Positions 20,409-29,632 are shown, counted from the stretch's first letter. The stretch is 64,000 nt of DNA from Comamonas fluminis (GCF_019186805.1 NZ_CP066783.1:2741501-2805500); one strand, 5' to 3'. Notes: generated by a model not told the origin, from the sequence alone. A program made the numbers and translations.

Positions 20409-20449
20409 AAGCAGGGTGGGCGCAATGTCTGCCCTGCTTTTTCTTTTTT
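20409..20449 (+). terminator. Intrinsic terminator after guaB
   Basis: AAGCAGGG pairs with CCCTGCTT, followed by TTTTTCTTTTTT. It lies between guaB and the next gene and probably limits read-through; the next gene's CAGGAG ribosome site follows immediately. Confidence 0.85.
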
Positions 20450-20460
20450 CAGGAGCCCCC

Positions 20461-20913
20461 ATGAAACTGGCTGAAGCCCTGCTGCTCAGAGCCGATCTGA
20501 AGAAAAAGCTGCTTTCTCTGCGCGAGCGCATTGGCCGCAACGCCATGGTTCAAGAGGGTGAAGCGCCCAAGGAAAAAGTGGAAGACCTGCTGGCCGAAGC
20601 CACTTCTGCATTGCAAGAACAGCAAGCGCTGGTGCGCCGTATCAACGCCGCCAACGAAACCGCAAAACTGAGCGATGGCCGCCTGCTGGCCGATGTACTG
20701 GCCCAACGCGAAACACTGGTGGCCCAGCATTCTTTGCTGACCAGCACCATCGCCGCCACGCACAAGGATGTGGACCGCTACAGCCAACGTGAAATCAAAT
20801 GGGTGCCGCAAATTCAGGTATCCAGCCTGCAGAAACAGGCCGATGACCTGTTACGAAAGATTCGTGAGGTGAATGTGACCATTCAGGCTGCCAACTGGCA
20901 GATCGATATCTAA
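20461..20913 (+). CDS. DIP1984 family protein
   Basis: A 150-residue soluble, largely helical protein. It begins MKLAEALLLRADLKKKLLSLRERIGRNAMVQEGE and carries the RLLADVLAQRETL and DRYSQREIKWV segments seen in DIP1984-type proteins, which are sometimes annotated as septicolysin-like. Heptad-like Leu/Ala spacing suggests a coiled-coil bundle. No enzyme motif is visible and no function is established for the family. Start is ATG 20461, preceded by CAGGAG 6 nt away; an upstream in-frame ATG at 20416 lies inside the guaB terminator and is unlikely. Confidence 0.75.
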   Translation: MKLAEALLLRADLKKKLLSLRERIGRNAMVQEGEAPKEKVEDLLAEATSALQEQQALVRRINAANETAKLSDGRLLADVLAQRETLVAQHSLLTSTIAATHKDVDRYSQREIKWVPQIQVSSLQKQADDLLRKIREVNVTIQAANWQIDI

Positions 20914-21143
20914 GCGACATCCAGGTTTTTCGAGCGCTGCGGGCGAGTGCAAAGACCCCAATGAGCAACGGGGGGTTGAAAACATACTGGGGCTTACTTG
21001 GCAGCGCGGCGGGCAGCGCACCGTGTCACAACACACTGACAACGTAGCCCTTCACCCTGAACCACGTACCTTTGAAAACGCACACCGCACTACCTTGCAC
21101 TGACGCAGCGCTCCCCCTCTTCTCTTCTTCCATACCCATAGAC

Positions 21144-21174
21144 TTCTGACCAGATTTAAAATTTCTAGTCAGAA
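21144..21174. promoter_or_regulatory. Dyad operator/promoter of the vapBC operon
   Basis: TTCTGAC and GTCAGAA form inverted arms around an AT-rich centre, just upstream of a -10-like GATAAA (21176-21181) and about 50 bp before the antitoxin start. Antitoxins of this type repress their own operon through such dyads. The 312-bp stretch 20914-21225 holds nothing else recognisable. Confidence 0.5.
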
Positions 21175-21225
21175 TGATAAAATCCGGTCCGAACTTAAAC
21201 ATTCAGACGGATTGCCCCACACCCC

Positions 21226-21486
21226 ATGCACAGCGTCGGTATCTACGAAGCCAAAAGCCGCTTTTCTGCCCTGGTCGAACTGGTCGAGCAGGGCGAGGAA
21301 GTGCGCATCACGCGCCACGGCAAGGAAGTCGTGCGCATGCTGCCGGTGCGCCGCAAGCCTGTGATCACCGACGAGCAGATTGCTCGCGAGTTGGAGCAAA
21401 TTCAGGCGCTGCAGCAGACAGTGCGCGCTCAAGCACCTACGGATTCCGTAGCAAGCCTGCGCCAGAATGGACGCAGCCAAGCATGA
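21226..21486 (+). CDS. vapB: Phd/YefM-type antitoxin of a VapBC pair
   Basis: An 86-residue antitoxin. Residues 1-50 (MHSVGIYEAKSRFSALVELVEQGEEVRITRHGKEVVRMLP) form the Phd/YefM DNA-binding dimer fold, and the charged C-terminal half would wrap the toxin. Its stop overlaps the toxin start as ATGA. A dyad upstream suggests autorepression. The antitoxin family is Phd/YefM although the toxin is a PIN protein, a common mix. Confidence 0.9.
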   Translation: MHSVGIYEAKSRFSALVELVEQGEEVRITRHGKEVVRMLPVRRKPVITDEQIARELEQIQALQQTVRAQAPTDSVASLRQNGRSQA

Positions 21487-21932
21487 CGGCCACTGCTTTT
21501 ACCGCTTTTGTGCTCGACGCCTCCGTCACGGCCGCCTGGCTGTTGCCCGACGACGCCAGCGAGCACACCCAGCGCCTCTATACCCGCATCCGCCGTGATG
21601 AGGTCGACCCCCATGCCCCCAACCTCTGGCAGTGGGAATGCGGCAACCTCATTGCCTCGGGCGTGAATCATGGGCGCATTCCGCACACCAGTGTGGAAGG
21701 CCTGTGGGGCGTGCTCGAAGCCATTCGCCACCGTGTGGAACTGCACGATCTGGCGCCCGCACAGCACAAAGCCGTGCTGGATGTGGCGCTGGACACGGGC
21801 CTGCCCACCTACGACGCCGCATATCTGTGGCTGGCGCAGTCGCTGCGCTTGCCACTGGCCACATTCGATGCTGCCCAGATCGCCGCCGCCCGCAAAAGCG
21901 GCGTCAAGCTCTTGGCACCCGAAGATTTCTAA
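21483..21932 (+). CDS. vapC: PIN-domain ribonuclease toxin (VapC)
   Basis: A 149-residue PIN-domain toxin, expected to cut specific tRNAs or rRNA with Mg2+ when its antitoxin is degraded. Acidic active-site positions are visible: Asp in FVLDASVTAAWLL (residue about 12), Glu in LWQWECGNLI (about 50), and Asp residues in LPTYDAAYLWLA and LATFDAAQI. The start is fixed by the ATGA overlap with vapB. It sits between guaB and guaA, an unusual place for an addiction module. Confidence 0.9.
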   Translation: MTATAFTAFVLDASVTAAWLLPDDASEHTQRLYTRIRRDEVDPHAPNLWQWECGNLIASGVNHGRIPHTSVEGLWGVLEAIRHRVELHDLAPAQHKAVLDVALDTGLPTYDAAYLWLAQSLRLPLATFDAAQIAAARKSGVKLLAPEDF

Positions 21933-21980
21933 CCCCTGTTTCCTCATCTTCTTTTCTCCACCTTCTAGCCCTTGAAGACC

Positions 21981-23597
21981 ATGCAACACGACAAGATCCT
22001 CATTCTGGACTTTGGCTCCCAGGTCACGCAGCTGATCGCCCGCCGCGTGCGCGAAGCCCATGTTTACTGCGAAGTCCACCCCTGCGATGTGAGCAGCGAC
22101 TGGGTGCGCGAGTTCGCCGCCGACGGCAAGCTCAAGGGCGTGATCCTGTCCGGCAGCCACGCATCCGTCTACGAAGTGGACGACCGCGCCCCTGACGCCG
22201 TGTTCGAGCTGAACGTGCCCGTGCTGGGCATCTGCTACGGCATGCAGACCATGGCCACCCAGCTGGGCGGCAAGGTCGAAGGCAGCAACAGCCGCGAATT
22301 CGGCTACGCCGAAGTGCGCGCCCATGGCCACACCGAACTGCTCAAGGGCATCGAAGACTTCGTCACGCCCGAAGGCCACGGCATGCTCAAGGTCTGGATG
22401 AGCCACGGCGACAAGGTCACCGAGCTGCCCCCAGGCTTCAAGGTCATGGCCTCCACGCCTTCCTGCCCCATCGCCGGCATGGCTGACGAAGCACGCCGCT
22501 ACTACGCCGTGCAGTTCCACCCCGAAGTCACGCACACCGTACAAGGCCAGGCACTGCTCAACCGCTTTGTGCTGGACATCTGCGGCACGCAAGCCGACTG
22601 GATCATGGGCGACTACATCGAAGAAGCCGTGGCCAAGATCCGCGAGCAAGTGGGCGATGAAGAAGTGATTCTGGGCCTGTCCGGCGGCGTGGATTCGTCC
22701 GTGGCTGCGGCCCTGATCCACCGCGCCATCGGCGACCAGCTGACCTGCGTGTTCGTCGATCACGGCCTGCTGCGCCTGAACGAAGGCGATATGGTCATGG
22801 AGATGTTCGAAGGCAAACTCAACGCCAAGGTCATCCGCGTGGACGCCTCCGATCTGTTCCTAGGCAAGCTGGCCGGCGTGTCCGAACCTGAGGCCAAGCG
22901 CAAGATCATCGGCGGCCTGTTCGTCGATGTGTTCAAGTCCGAAGCCTCCAAGCTCAAGGCAGCCAACGCTGGCAGCAAGGGCGCGACCTTCTTGGCCCAA
23001 GGCACGATTTACCCCGACGTGATCGAGTCCGGCGGCGCCAAGAGCAAGAAGGCCGTCACCATCAAGAGCCACCACAATGTAGGCGGCTTGCCTGAGCAAC
23101 TGGGCCTGAAGCTGCTAGAGCCGCTGCGCGACCTGTTCAAGGACGAAGTGCGCGAACTGGGTGTGGCCCTGGGCCTGCCCCGCGGCATGGTGTACCGCCA
23201 TCCCTTCCCCGGCCCCGGCCTGGGCGTGCGCATTCTGGGTGAAGTGAAGAAGGAATACGCCGACCTGCTGCGCCGCGCCGACGCCATCTTCATCGAAGAG
23301 CTGAACAACTGGATCGATGAAGCCACCGGCAAGAGCTGGTACGACCTGACCAGCCAGGCTTTTACCGTCTTCCTGCCCGTCAAGAGCGTGGGCGTGATGG
23401 GCGACGGCCGCACCTACGACTACGTCGTAGCCCTACGCGCCGTGATCACCAGCGACTTCATGACTGCCGAGTGGGCCGAGCTGCCTTATGGCCTGTTGAA
23501 GAAGGTCTCCAGCCGCATCATCAACGAAGTGCGCGGCATCAACCGCGTGACCTATGACGTGAGCACCAAGCCACCAGCAACCATCGAGTGGGAATAA
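21981..23597 (+). CDS. guaA: GMP synthase (glutamine-hydrolysing)
   Basis: GuaA aminates XMP to GMP using glutamine and ATP. The 538-residue protein has an N-terminal class I amidotransferase domain (nucleophile Cys85 in GICYGMQ; His/Glu of the triad in [11 protein letters not shown]). The ATP-pyrophosphatase domain carries the P-loop [17 protein letters not shown], and the C-terminal dimer domain ends [18 protein letters not shown] chose ATG 21981 over the TTG 9 bp upstream. The last five codons and the stop form the attachment site of the adjoining genomic island, and the native terminator is now 33.7 kb away. Confidence 0.98.
   Translation: MQHDKILILDFGSQVTQLIARRVREAHVYCEVHPCDVSSDWVREFAADGKLKGVILSGSHASVYEVDDRAPDAVFELNVPVLGICYGMQTMATQLGGKVEGSNSREFGYAEVRAHGHTELLKGIEDFVTPEGHGMLKVWMSHGDKVTELPPGFKVMASTPSCPIAGMADEARRYYAVQFHPEVTHTVQGQALLNRFVLDICGTQADWIMGDYIEEAVAKIREQVGDEEVILGLSGGVDSSVAAALIHRAIGDQLTCVFVDHGLLRLNEGDMVMEMFEGKLNAKVIRVDASDLFLGKLAGVSEPEAKRKIIGGLFVDVFKSEASKLKAANAGSKGATFLAQGTIYPDVIESGGAKSKKAVTIKSHHNVGGLPEQLGLKLLEPLRDLFKDEVRELGVALGLPRGMVYRHPFPGPGLGVRILGEVKKEYADLLRRADAIFIEELNNWIDEATGKSWYDLTSQAFTVFLPVKSVGVMGDGRTYDYVVALRAVITSDFMTAEWAELPYGLLKKVSSRIINEVRGINRVTYDVSTKPPATIEWE
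23583..23597 (+). repeat. attL: left attachment repeat in the guaA 3' end
   Basis: ATCGAGTGGGAATAA spans the last codons and stop of guaA. It recurs as a direct repeat with one mismatch at 57232-57246. The two copies bracket the integrase-bearing island. The 3' end of guaA is a known integration site for genomic islands with tyrosine integrases. Confidence 0.88.
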
Positions 23598-23659
23598 TTT
23601 AAAGTTTCCAGCAACGTATGGCAACGTTCTGGAAGCTATTGATTCTATTGAAAGAATCG

Positions 23660-23685
23660 TGGGTTGTCCGTCCAAGGACAACCCA
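23660..23685. other. Perfect 10-bp inverted repeat between attL and the integrase
   Basis: TGGGTTGTCC and GGACAACCCA flank a 6-nt spacer with no T tract after them. Its place between attL and the integrase suggests a recombinase or excisionase arm site, or an island-supplied hairpin for guaA mRNA. Confidence 0.4.
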
Positions 23686-23777
23686 CAGCATGCCACACAA
23701 GCCGCAAATTCATGCGGTACACCTGACGGTAAAGCTGTAACATTTCGGAACGTTGCTTTCCCATACCGACACCCCTA

Positions 23778-25136
23778 ATGACGGTATCAACGAAAGCCCA
23801 CCCTGAAATGATCACTGACACCGAACTGCGCAGACTGCGCCCTCAAGAAAAAGCCTACAAAGTCACGGATCGCGATGGCATGTATGTCATGGTGACAACC
23901 GCTGGCACCAAGTCATTTCGCTATGACTATCGCCTCAATGGCAGGCGCGAAACCCTCACCATTGGCAAGTACGACAACACTGCGGGCGCTAAACACCCAA
24001 GAAACCCAGAGCAACTTGAATTTGGCATGACGGTATCGTTGGCTGAAGCTAGGTCGCTACTGACGGTAGCGCGACGGTATGTTGAACGTGGACAGTCGCC
24101 AGCGAAAACTAAGGCGGTTACAAAGCTAGAAGCCGCAAATGCTTTGACTTTTGGATCATGGGCTGAACGCTATTTCGAGGACAAAGCAGACCCGGAAAAC
24201 GGCGCGAGACTTGCGGATTCAACGCTCGCAATGCGACGTTCTGTCTACAACCGCTACTTAGCGAGTACGTTCGGCAAGCTGAAGCTCGATGAGATCACTC
24301 CTGCGCTGTTGATGCAGTTGTGTGAAAAGATCAAAAAAAATGGCGCACCTGCCCCAGCAGTTCAAGTGCGAGAGATTGTTTTGCTTGTTTATAGATATGC
24401 ATTATCTAAAGACAAAAATCTTCAATTAAAGAATCCTGCAATCGAAATCAGGCCAAGCGATATAGCAAGCTTTAAACCTCGTGACCGTGCTTTAACCCCC
24501 AGTGAGATAAAGATATTTTTTGCAAGCCTCGAGAAAATTGGAACCACGCCAACACTGCGTCTAGCAATTAAGTTTCTTCTTTTGACGATGGTAAGAAAGG
24601 GAGAGTTCTTAAATGCCACTTGGGATGAGGTGGATTTTGAGAATGCAACCTGGATAATTCCCAAGGAAAGAATGAAAGCATCGAGGGCACATATAGTTTA
24701 CTTGAGTAATCAAACCTTGGATATTTTGGTTAGCTTTAAAGCTTGCTTCTCTGCTTCAAAATATTTGCACCCAGGTAGATATGACTCTAACAACCCACTG
24801 AGCAATGCCACTTTAAATAGAGTCATTGATGCCGCTGTGAAGAAGGCAAAAGATGATGGCTTTGATTTGGAAAGCTTTACCGTTCATGATTTACGAAGAA
24901 CGGCCTCATCGCTGCTAAATGAATACGGCTTCAATAGAGACTGGATTGAGAAGTGTTTGGCTCATGAGGAAAATAGTGTGCGTAGCATCTACAACAAAGC
25001 AGAATACTCATTTCAACGAAAGGTTATGCTGCAAGCATGGGCGGACATGGTCAATTGCTTTATTGATTCACGTGATCCATGGCTGGTTGTAAAAAACGCA
25101 AAACTAAATTTATTGAATATTGTTGAATCAATTTAA
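23778..25136 (+). CDS. int: Tyrosine-type site-specific integrase (guaA-targeting island)
   Basis: A 452-residue tyrosine recombinase of the P4/IntG-like island class. It has an N-terminal arm-binding DUF4102-like domain (about 12-110, DGMYVMVTTAGTKSFRYDYR), a SAM-like core-binding domain (about 125-225), and a catalytic domain with the first Arg in TMVRKGEF, His-x-x-Arg in VHDLRRTAS, a downstream His in CLAHEE and the nucleophile Tyr in SIYNKAEY. It starts 180 bp after guaA and reads away from it. It should catalyse integration and excision between the 15-bp guaA repeats. GC falls sharply through its second half. Confidence 0.95.
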   Translation: MTVSTKAHPEMITDTELRRLRPQEKAYKVTDRDGMYVMVTTAGTKSFRYDYRLNGRRETLTIGKYDNTAGAKHPRNPEQLEFGMTVSLAEARSLLTVARRYVERGQSPAKTKAVTKLEAANALTFGSWAERYFEDKADPENGARLADSTLAMRRSVYNRYLASTFGKLKLDEITPALLMQLCEKIKKNGAPAPAVQVREIVLLVYRYALSKDKNLQLKNPAIEIRPSDIASFKPRDRALTPSEIKIFFASLEKIGTTPTLRLAIKFLLLTMVRKGEFLNATWDEVDFENATWIIPKERMKASRAHIVYLSNQTLDILVSFKACFSASKYLHPGRYDSNNPLSNATLNRVIDAAVKKAKDDGFDLESFTVHDLRRTASSLLNEYGFNRDWIEKCLAHEENSVRSIYNKAEYSFQRKVMLQAWADMVNCFIDSRDPWLVVKNAKLNLLNIVESI

Positions 25137-25155
25137 AAGCTGATTATTATATATT

Positions 25156-26007
25156 ATGCAAAATGATTTTTCCAACTACGACTCCTCTATTGATGGAATT
25201 GAAAATCAAGTGACTGCTGATGCTGATGCTGATGCTGATGCTGATGCTGATGCTGATGCTGATGCTGATGCTGATGCTGATGCTGATGCTGATGCTGATG
25301 CTGATGCTGATGCTGAAATTGCCCCAGTTAGATTGGAGAACTTACAGCTAACTGAGGCACAATGGAAGATGTGGAGTGAGGGGCGTAATGCTGAATATTG
25401 GCAAGCAGCAATGCTATCCTTGAAGCTACAACCATCACGCTTAAATAAATATAAATTAAGGCGTTATTTTCCAGATTTATATCAAAATTATTTGATGCGT
25501 TATGACGTATTAAAACGTAGAGCCAGCACGCGATCTATAATAAAACCAATCAGAAATCTTTTGGGGAAATCATCGGAAAAACTTGTTTCTTTACCAGGAG
25601 TAGCGAAAATTGCCGTGGAGTGCGATTGGGAATACTGCGAAGAATTTCAGGTAAAAATATCTCTTCCCAGAAAAATTAAAACCATTGATGGAAGCTACAT
25701 TAACAGTTTTGATGATGAAGATGAACTGAGTAATGGCGATTTAAATACTAGAGTAAGATATGCAGCACTAGTAGAAATAATTCGCATGTTTCTTTCGAGA
25801 TCAAATGATTTTAATGAATTTCATAAAAACGTATTCAAAAGATCTACAGTTTCAAATCAAGAGCTAGGTGAAGCTGTAGAGAGAGTCATTGCAAAAATGG
25901 CAAAAGACAATAATCTAAAATCAATATATGGATTTGCTAAAGAAAAAAATGCAAAAGAAATTGGTGAAATAGATAAAATTGCAAAAAATTTTTTCACAAG
26001 CAAGTAA
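25156..26007 (+). CDS. Unknown island protein with 16 Ala-Asp repeats
   Basis: A 283-residue protein I do not recognise. After a 20-residue leader comes a pure (Ala-Asp)16 tract encoded by 16 identical GCTGAT hexamers, then a mixed, lysine-rich helical body with WKMWSEGRNAEYWQAA and LKRRASTRSIIKPIRNLLG. The body has no membrane segment. The gene is AT-rich, starts 19 bp after the integrase stop and is probably co-transcribed with it, so an excision-related or island-maintenance role is possible but unproven. The tract should be disordered and very acidic. Slippage would change its length by Ala-Asp pairs without a frameshift. Confidence 0.7.
   Translation: MQNDFSNYDSSIDGIENQVTADADADADADADADADADADADADADADADADAEIAPVRLENLQLTEAQWKMWSEGRNAEYWQAAMLSLKLQPSRLNKYKLRRYFPDLYQNYLMRYDVLKRRASTRSIIKPIRNLLGKSSEKLVSLPGVAKIAVECDWEYCEEFQVKISLPRKIKTIDGSYINSFDDEDELSNGDLNTRVRYAALVEIIRMFLSRSNDFNEFHKNVFKRSTVSNQELGEAVERVIAKMAKDNNLKSIYGFAKEKNAKEIGEIDKIAKNFFTSK
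25216..25311 (+). repeat. Hexanucleotide microsatellite (GCTGAT)16
   Basis: Sixteen perfect GCTGAT units in frame encode Ala-Asp repeats. Perfect purity suggests recent expansion by replication slippage. It is a coding tandem repeat, not a CRISPR array. Confidence 0.97.
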
Positions 26008-26039
26008 TTTATTTGGTTTTTTTATCTAAGAGCCACCAA

Positions 26040-27040
26040 CTTTCGTATCTGGATTGATACGCATGTTATTGACAAATAAATCTGACACTTTTTCTTCAAT
26101 TTTTGCATACTTGCATCTGGGCTTCGTGGCCAAGCGCCTATTATGGGCGTTGGTGATTTCACAGTCACGCAAGCCGGTGCAGGTTTTTTTCAAGCCCTAA
26201 TCGCTGTTGGCGTGATGTGAGCGCAGCACTTGGCTGAGCCTGCTATTGAAACGCTCGACCATGCCGTTCGCTTACGGTACCTTGGGCTTGGTCAAACGGT
26301 GCTCCATGCCCAATACCAAGCACAACTGAAAACTCATGCTCGCCCATCGCTGGCAACTCCCAAATAATTTGTTTGTGAACTCTTTGCCATTGCCCGTGAA
26401 GGTGGTAAAGGTCTTGAACGGCGCAGCCTTGCGCACGGCTGCGAGGAAGGCTCTAGCAGACGCAGCCGCCTTATGTTGCTTGGTAGCGATGGACACCAGC
26501 GTGTCGCCCGCTCGATGGCCACGAACACGTAGCGGCGCTGGGCTTCAGCCTGCATCTGCGGCAGGTACTTCACATCTACGTGCACGTAGCCAGGCTCATA
26601 CGCCTTGAAGGGTTTGTGCTCGTCGTCTGGCTTGGATGACGCAGGCAATCTGAAGTGGCCACGCATGCGCCGCAACCTGTCGAGCACAGAGCGGCTCATA
26701 GCGGGCTCAAGGAACTACCACACTAACTAACACCACAAGCGGCAGCAACAAGTGCTAGCCCCCGGCTCTTCCTGCGCAGCATTGAGGGGGGTGGCGACAG
26801 TAGCAGTCTATGACAGGTACACGATATCCATCTCACTGCCGTACTACTGAACCAATTATCGGTCAGTGTCGTTGGCTTGCTGCAGCGCCAAGCATGTAGC
26901 TGGTGTAGCTGTTGCGTTCTTGTGCAGAGTGAAAGCACCGCAACTCCTGCGCAAAGGCTCGCCAAAGCGCCTACAGGGCCTCTTGGCCACGGAGCAAGAG
27001 GATCTTGTTTTAAGACCCCCCTCGATCCGACCGGTACCGA
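26040..27040 (-). pseudogene. Decayed IS481-family element (transposase remnant)
   Basis: This minus-strand stretch aligns by eye, end to end, with the intact IS at 35920-36990. The shared peptide HKPFKAYEPGYVHVDVKYL, the TGNGKEFTNKLFG counterpart of the DDE block and MEHRLTKPK are recognisable but fall in different frames with stops between them. Only weak traces of the terminal repeats remain. The left end is near 26040 and the right end near 27040. The element is inactive but could be mobilised in trans only if its ends were intact, which they do not appear to be. Confidence 0.85.
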
Positions 27041-27334
27041 GCAACGATCGCTGACAACTGGAACTGTTCAGCTCAATTCCTTAGCACGCAGCTCAGTGGC
27101 GTTCATAGACTCCGCCATTTTTATGCCAGCAACCTCATGCAGAAGCTGGAAAGCAGACTTCTGTTTCTGGAAACTTTCATACTTTTTTTAGAAAATTTTA
27201 GAAAAGCAGGAAAGTTTTTGCACGTCATTTTAATTTGAAGACATAGTTATATCCATCGCGATACAGATGAAAGCAAGCAGGGACGCCTGGCCTTCATCAA
27301 AGCTTGGAAAAACTGAATTTGATGGAAAATTTGA

Positions 27335-27568
27335 ATGCAAGAAAATATTGATAACCTGCAGAAGAGCGTTAAATATGAAATTCTGCTGCGTAAACCAGAA
27401 GTACTTCGTATGATTGGTTTATCTAATAGTTCTTTCTACCAACTCATTAAGGATGGAAAAGTTCCTCGTGGGGTTCCTATCGGCATTCGCTCTCGTGCTT
27501 GGCCCGCCAGTGAAATTAATGCATATATTGAAAAATGCATTGCTCAACGCGATGGAGAAAAAGTATGA
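27335..27568 (+). CDS. AlpA-family excisionase/regulator-like protein
   Basis: A 77-residue winged-helix protein of the AlpA/MerR-like group, with LLRKPEVLRMIGLSNSSFYQLIKDGKVPRGVPIGIRSRAWPASEINAYI as its core. Such proteins regulate or assist excision of P4-like prophages and islands. It overlaps the next gene as ATGA. The 294 bp upstream, after the decayed IS, is AT-rich and should hold the promoter. It may act on the island's own integrase or on this small replication module; the sequence does not decide. Confidence 0.85.
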   Translation: MQENIDNLQKSVKYEILLRKPEVLRMIGLSNSSFYQLIKDGKVPRGVPIGIRSRAWPASEINAYIEKCIAQRDGEKV

Positions 27569-27918
27569 AAATAAAATCTCTGGTTACAAGCACAGAAACT
27601 TTTTTGTCGATGCAAGCTATTAAATCTGCTAACGGAGATGATAAACAGCACTTTGAGTTTTTTGGTGTAAATAGATATGGACAATTCCGCGTAAAGGTGT
27701 TTGGAACAAAATTTTTGGTTGATGGAGCAATCTATATTTGCAAGGAGATGATTGACCATCAGGGAAAGACGAAAGTGGAGAAATTTTTGCTCGAAGTAAG
27801 CCCAGGTTTTAAGTTGAGTGCGGACCAAGATCTTTACAAGATGACTTGCTCCGAAACTGGTCAACCAATGTTGGTTACAGGTAATTTCACTCTGATCACG
27901 GAAAAAATCAAGCAATAA
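27565..27918 (+). CDS. Small unknown protein of the AlpA-replication module
   Basis: A 117-residue protein starting at the ATGA overlap with the AlpA-like gene, preceded by GGAGAAA. It is predicted to be beta-rich (HFEFFGVNRYGQFRVKVFG and GKTKVEKFLLEVSPGFKL), with no membrane or signal segment. Its position between an AlpA-like regulator and a gene II-like initiator matches where filamentous-phage-type modules encode a single-stranded-DNA-binding protein. I see no diagnostic motif, so that role is only a suggestion. Confidence 0.65.
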   Translation: MKIKSLVTSTETFLSMQAIKSANGDDKQHFEFFGVNRYGQFRVKVFGTKFLVDGAIYICKEMIDHQGKTKVEKFLLEVSPGFKLSADQDLYKMTCSETGQPMLVTGNFTLITEKIKQ

Positions 27919-28233
27919 AGCAAAAACGAGATGCAGGGCGATGGCGATGAAAACGCTTTTGAGCTGCACTTTAATCACCATTTATTGCCTGTTGTAACCA
28001 CAAGGCTTAGGCAAGCATCCTCAATGCTATTGGCAATACCTGTAAACACTTTGTAGCAAGGGGAAATTTGCAGTTTTTTGTGTGTTCAGAGGGGGCAGGT
28101 CATGCTCACTTCCCTAGTAATGCCACTGCCTCTCGCCACAACGTAAACACCACTTGCTCATTGTCCAGGCTTCACTGTCATTCGCAACTGTAGCCAAGCC
28201 AATAGCAATCAACACTAATTTAAGACAAACAAA
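27919..28233 (+). other. 315-bp spacer before the replication-initiator-like gene
   Basis: No coding frame is supported. If the next gene is a rolling-circle initiator, its nicking origin could lie here, but I see no convincing nick-site hairpin. The stretch before the start codon is rich in short A and C runs, with no clear promoter. Confidence 0.4.
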
Positions 28234-29604
28234 ATGGCAGACTCAGTCGTTGTTACCTGCTCTATCGAGCATATTGATTTCGATAACTTTCCAATGGACA
28301 TCAATCAAAGTACTGATGAAAATGGAGTTATTGGAAAGCGTTCTAGCAGCACTACAAAGTTTAAGTCCCCACTGACTGGTGCTATTTCTGAAATAACACC
28401 CTTTTGCAAAGAAGAAAATGGCATTTATAAGGTAAAGGCATATAAGGTTAGTCTTAATGTTCCAGCTAGCGTCGTGAGCTTTAATGGATTATTGCTTAAC
28501 GATGTTTATCACTCATGCCTTTTTGTCCTCTTCTTTCTTCAGCTGTGGTTTCTGCAACGAGGTGTGCCTGCTGAAGTGGTTAAGCAGATTAGCTTGAAAC
28601 ATGTAAAAATTGAAAGCATTGACCTGACGTACCTAGTTAATAAAAAGGTATGGGAGTTTGCAAACGACGGCATCAAGCAAATCGCTCAGCGCGGATCAGC
28701 CTTGTTTAATGGTGATGTGATTAAGCAGAACAAGCGTGTTGCGGCTGTTAATTATTGGGAGTCAGATGGAAATAGCTATACCAAAATTCGTAAAGGAAAT
28801 AAAACAGATTTGATTGCCTATGTGAAGTCTGGAAAAACAAAAAAGGGATTTTGTGAGTTGCCCAATGATGTCGCTGAGCAGATTTTTGCTATTACCAAAA
28901 AACATGTACGCTTTGAGGTTCAGCTCAAAAAATCATGGTTTACGACCGCTGATGCAAATTTTGGTGCTGCAGAAGGTTCGGATCCACCTACTTCCTGGTC
29001 ATCGCCATTGAGCTGGAAAGGCAAGGCGGGTGAGGCCATGTATGCGCAAGTGTTTGATGAGGCACGAGAGCTTTTGCGCTTAAATGAAAAATTCAATCAA
29101 CGCCGTCACCGTTCGGACTTCATGGAGACCTTGAGCGATGAGCATCGGAACATTCTTGAACATCACTATGTTGGCACCCCTTTTAATGACTTGCCTTTCA
29201 AAAGCGAGGATCCCAAGTACCGCAGTAAAGTGAAGCGTGCTATTCAAATTCGTTGTGGAGTGGACTTGTACATGACGTGGGAGGAGCAGCAAGCGATGCC
29301 AACCCTTGATTGGTTGCTGTACCCCGGCATGTTCAAGTTGAAAAAGTCACAGAAGCACTTGGAGCCTTATGCGTTTATTCGTCCGACGATTAAGCAAAAG
29401 CTGCAGGCGATGAAGGTGTTGTTGCTCAACTTTGCCACTCAACAGAAGTTAGGGCTTGATCAAGAACTCGACCTTGATCACGAGTCAGACTTGTCTGAGA
29501 CAGGGGGTACTGAACATGGTGCCCCCTTCCCTAAGGAATCAGACAAGCAAGAGGCAGGGGAGACTGCTGATGGGACGAGCGGCGACTTAACAGCGGGCAT
29601 GTAA
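28234..29604 (+). CDS. Putative gene II/X-like replication initiator
   Basis: A 456-residue protein. The segment LKHVKIESIDLTYLV resembles the conserved RIDLT region of phage/plasmid gene II/X replication proteins, followed by a tyrosine-bearing RVAAVNYWESDGNSYTKIRKGNKTDLIAYVKSG stretch and a helical C-terminal domain. An acidic, low-complexity tail follows from about residue 405. If correct it would nick double-stranded DNA to start rolling-circle replication. It follows an AlpA-like regulator and a small protein and is closed by a strong terminator, so these three genes look like one module, perhaps a filamentous-phage or satellite remnant. The family call rests on short motifs read by eye. 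Confidence 0.5.
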   Translation: MADSVVVTCSIEHIDFDNFPMDINQSTDENGVIGKRSSSTTKFKSPLTGAISEITPFCKEENGIYKVKAYKVSLNVPASVVSFNGLLLNDVYHSCLFVLFFLQLWFLQRGVPAEVVKQISLKHVKIESIDLTYLVNKKVWEFANDGIKQIAQRGSALFNGDVIKQNKRVAAVNYWESDGNSYTKIRKGNKTDLIAYVKSGKTKKGFCELPNDVAEQIFAITKKHVRFEVQLKKSWFTTADANFGAAEGSDPPTSWSSPLSWKGKAGEAMYAQVFDEARELLRLNEKFNQRRHRSDFMETLSDEHRNILEHHYVGTPFNDLPFKSEDPKYRSKVKRAIQIRCGVDLYMTWEEQQAMPTLDWLLYPGMFKLKKSQKHLEPYAFIRPTIKQKLQAMKVLLLNFATQQKLGLDQELDLDHESDLSETGGTEHGAPFPKESDKQEAGETADGTSGDLTAGM

Positions 29605-29608
29605 GGAA

Positions 29609-29632
29609 GGGGGCTAGACGCCCCCTTTTTGC
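29609..29632 (+). terminator. Intrinsic terminator of the AlpA-replication module
   Basis: AAGGGGGC and GCCCCCTT form a GC stem with a 5-nt loop, followed by a T tract, 5 nt after the stop codon. Confidence 0.92.

Noticed and set aside
21429..22763. A 444-codon minus-strand frame over vapC and guaA
   Set aside because: It is antisense to two recognisable genes and has no family resemblance.
25216..25311. Possible CRISPR-like array
   Set aside because: The units are contiguous identical hexamers without spacers and lie in frame inside a gene, so it is a microsatellite.
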